31,209 nt of DNA from contig CAYLIF010000015.1 of assembly GCA_964383845.1 (NCBI GenBank), positions 1 through 31,209 on the forward strand. Reading direction: 5' to 3'. The notes under the pieces are model-generated. The model saw only the letters and a list, made by a program, of their open reading frames with translations. It did not search any database and was not told where the DNA came from. Within the stretch, counting starts at the first letter, position 1. Each line of letters begins with the position of its first letter. The DNA is from JAAZGD01 sp964383845. Lineage in GTDB: Bacteria; Bacillota; Clostridia; Peptostreptococcales; Anaerovoracaceae. Shown here piece after piece: positions 30,717-31,209 of the stretch. The position numbers were made by a program, and so were the translations under genes.

Positions 30717-31209
30717 TTATTGTTTTACAGATAGATGAAAAAGTGTCATCCATAAAATTTTTAAATCCATCAGAATATTCCAGTTTTCAATATAGAAAAG
30801 ATCATATTCAATCCGAAGAGGGATGGGGGTATTGCCACGAAGACCATTGACTTGAGCCCAACCAGTCATACCAGGCAGTACATGATGCTTGATCATATAA
30901 CGGGGAACCTGCTCGCGAAATTGGTTAACAAAGTATGGAATTTCTGGTCGGGGTCCAACTATACTCATATCACCTTTTATAACATTGAAGAGCTGGGGAA
31001 GTTCATCAATTGAGTATTTACGTATCCACCCTCCGAACTTAGTTGGGCGATCTCCTAATGGCATCTGATATGGAATCTCCACCTCATCGTTTACGTACAT
31101 GGAACGGAATTTATAAATGCAAAAATGTTTTCCGTTTTTTCCAACTCTTTCCTGCCTATAGATTATAGGTCCAGGAGAAGATAACTTAACTCCTGCAGCT
31201 GTGAAAAGC
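30717..31209 (-). CDS. Undecaprenyl-phosphate sugar transferase, C-terminal part (truncated by window edge)
   Basis: This is the catalytic part of a polyisoprenyl-phosphate hexose-1-phosphate transferase (WcaJ/EpsL type), which starts synthesis of exopolysaccharide or glycan repeat units on the lipid carrier at the inner membrane. The frame is open to the right edge, giving 163 visible residues; the start is outside. Motifs are intact: LSSPGPIIYRQERVGKNGK, FRSMY, KYSIDELPQLFNVIKGDMS, IVGPRPE and PGMTGWAQVNG. An internal ATG at 31100 is not the start. It is convergent with the lipoprotein gene; no terminator is clear in the 73-bp gap. Confidence 0.93.
   Translation of the reverse strand, partial: LFTAAGVKLSSPGPIIYRQERVGKNGKHFCIYKFRSMYVNDEVEIPYQMPLGDRPTKFGGWIRKYSIDELPQLFNVIKGDMSIVGPRPEIPYFVNQFREQVPRYMIKHHVLPGMTGWAQVNGLRGNTPIPLRIEYDLFYIENWNILMDLKILWMTLFHLSVKQ

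Overview
The window is a low-GC chromosomal segment that looks like a replication-origin region of an anaerobic Clostridia-type Firmicute. The evidence is the gene set mnmG-mnmE-jag-yidC-yidD-rnpA-rpmH / dnaA-dnaN, a short Gram-positive type YidC, AGGAGG-type ribosome binding sites, ferredoxin-linked oxoacid oxidation and a complete fermentative histidine-degradation pathway. I cannot name the genus. A run of exactly 100 N inside mnmG shows that the sequence is a scaffolded draft assembly.

Left arm (1-7435, all minus strand). From the origin outward: rpmH, rnpA, yidD, yidC, jag(khpB), mnmE, mnmG, then a small unrecognised membrane protein closed by a terminator. Beyond that is a separate accessory unit with its own consensus promoter: a 54-residue helix-turn-helix protein and the N-terminal third of a phospholipase D-like DEAD/DEAH helicase that runs off the left edge.

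Origin (about 7436-9273). A DnaA-box cluster lies between the rpmH promoter and dnaA. A second block between dnaA and dnaN has weaker boxes, AT-rich DNA and a row of six TAG/TAA triplets resembling a DnaA-trio element. Transcription and strand composition switch here: the given strand is pyrimidine-rich to the left and purine-rich to the right.

Right arm, chromosome maintenance (9274-13780). dnaN is followed 4 bp later by rsmG, then parA-parB with a perfect 16-bp parS on each side, then an MBL-fold hydrolase. recF, gyrB and gyrA, usual after dnaN, are absent. rsmG-parA-parB, usual beyond mnmG on the other arm, sit here instead.

Right arm, catabolism (13965-23207). hutH-hutU-hutI-formiminotransfer cyclodeaminase-ftcD would convert histidine to glutamate and 5,10-methenyl-THF. 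It is followed closely by korA-korB-korD-korC, a four-subunit 2-oxoacid:ferredoxin oxidoreductase, probably for 2-oxoglutarate. The two sets could form one route from histidine to succinyl-CoA and reduced ferredoxin.

Far right (23399-31209). A DUF4430-type lipoprotein, a YtcJ-like amidohydrolase that has lost its metal-binding residues, alanine racemase, an EamA transporter, a membrane acyltransferase, a convergent VanY-type carboxypeptidase, an unrecognised lipoprotein and a 5'-truncated sugar transferase at the edge. Several of these act on the cell envelope.

No CRISPR array, rRNA, tRNA, insertion sequence or prophage was recognised. The most unusual points are the metal-ligand-less amidohydrolase, the rearranged origin gene order, the Ser-Ser-Gly triad in HutH, the PLD-helicase/HTH unit, and several regulatory-looking repeats and hairpins.
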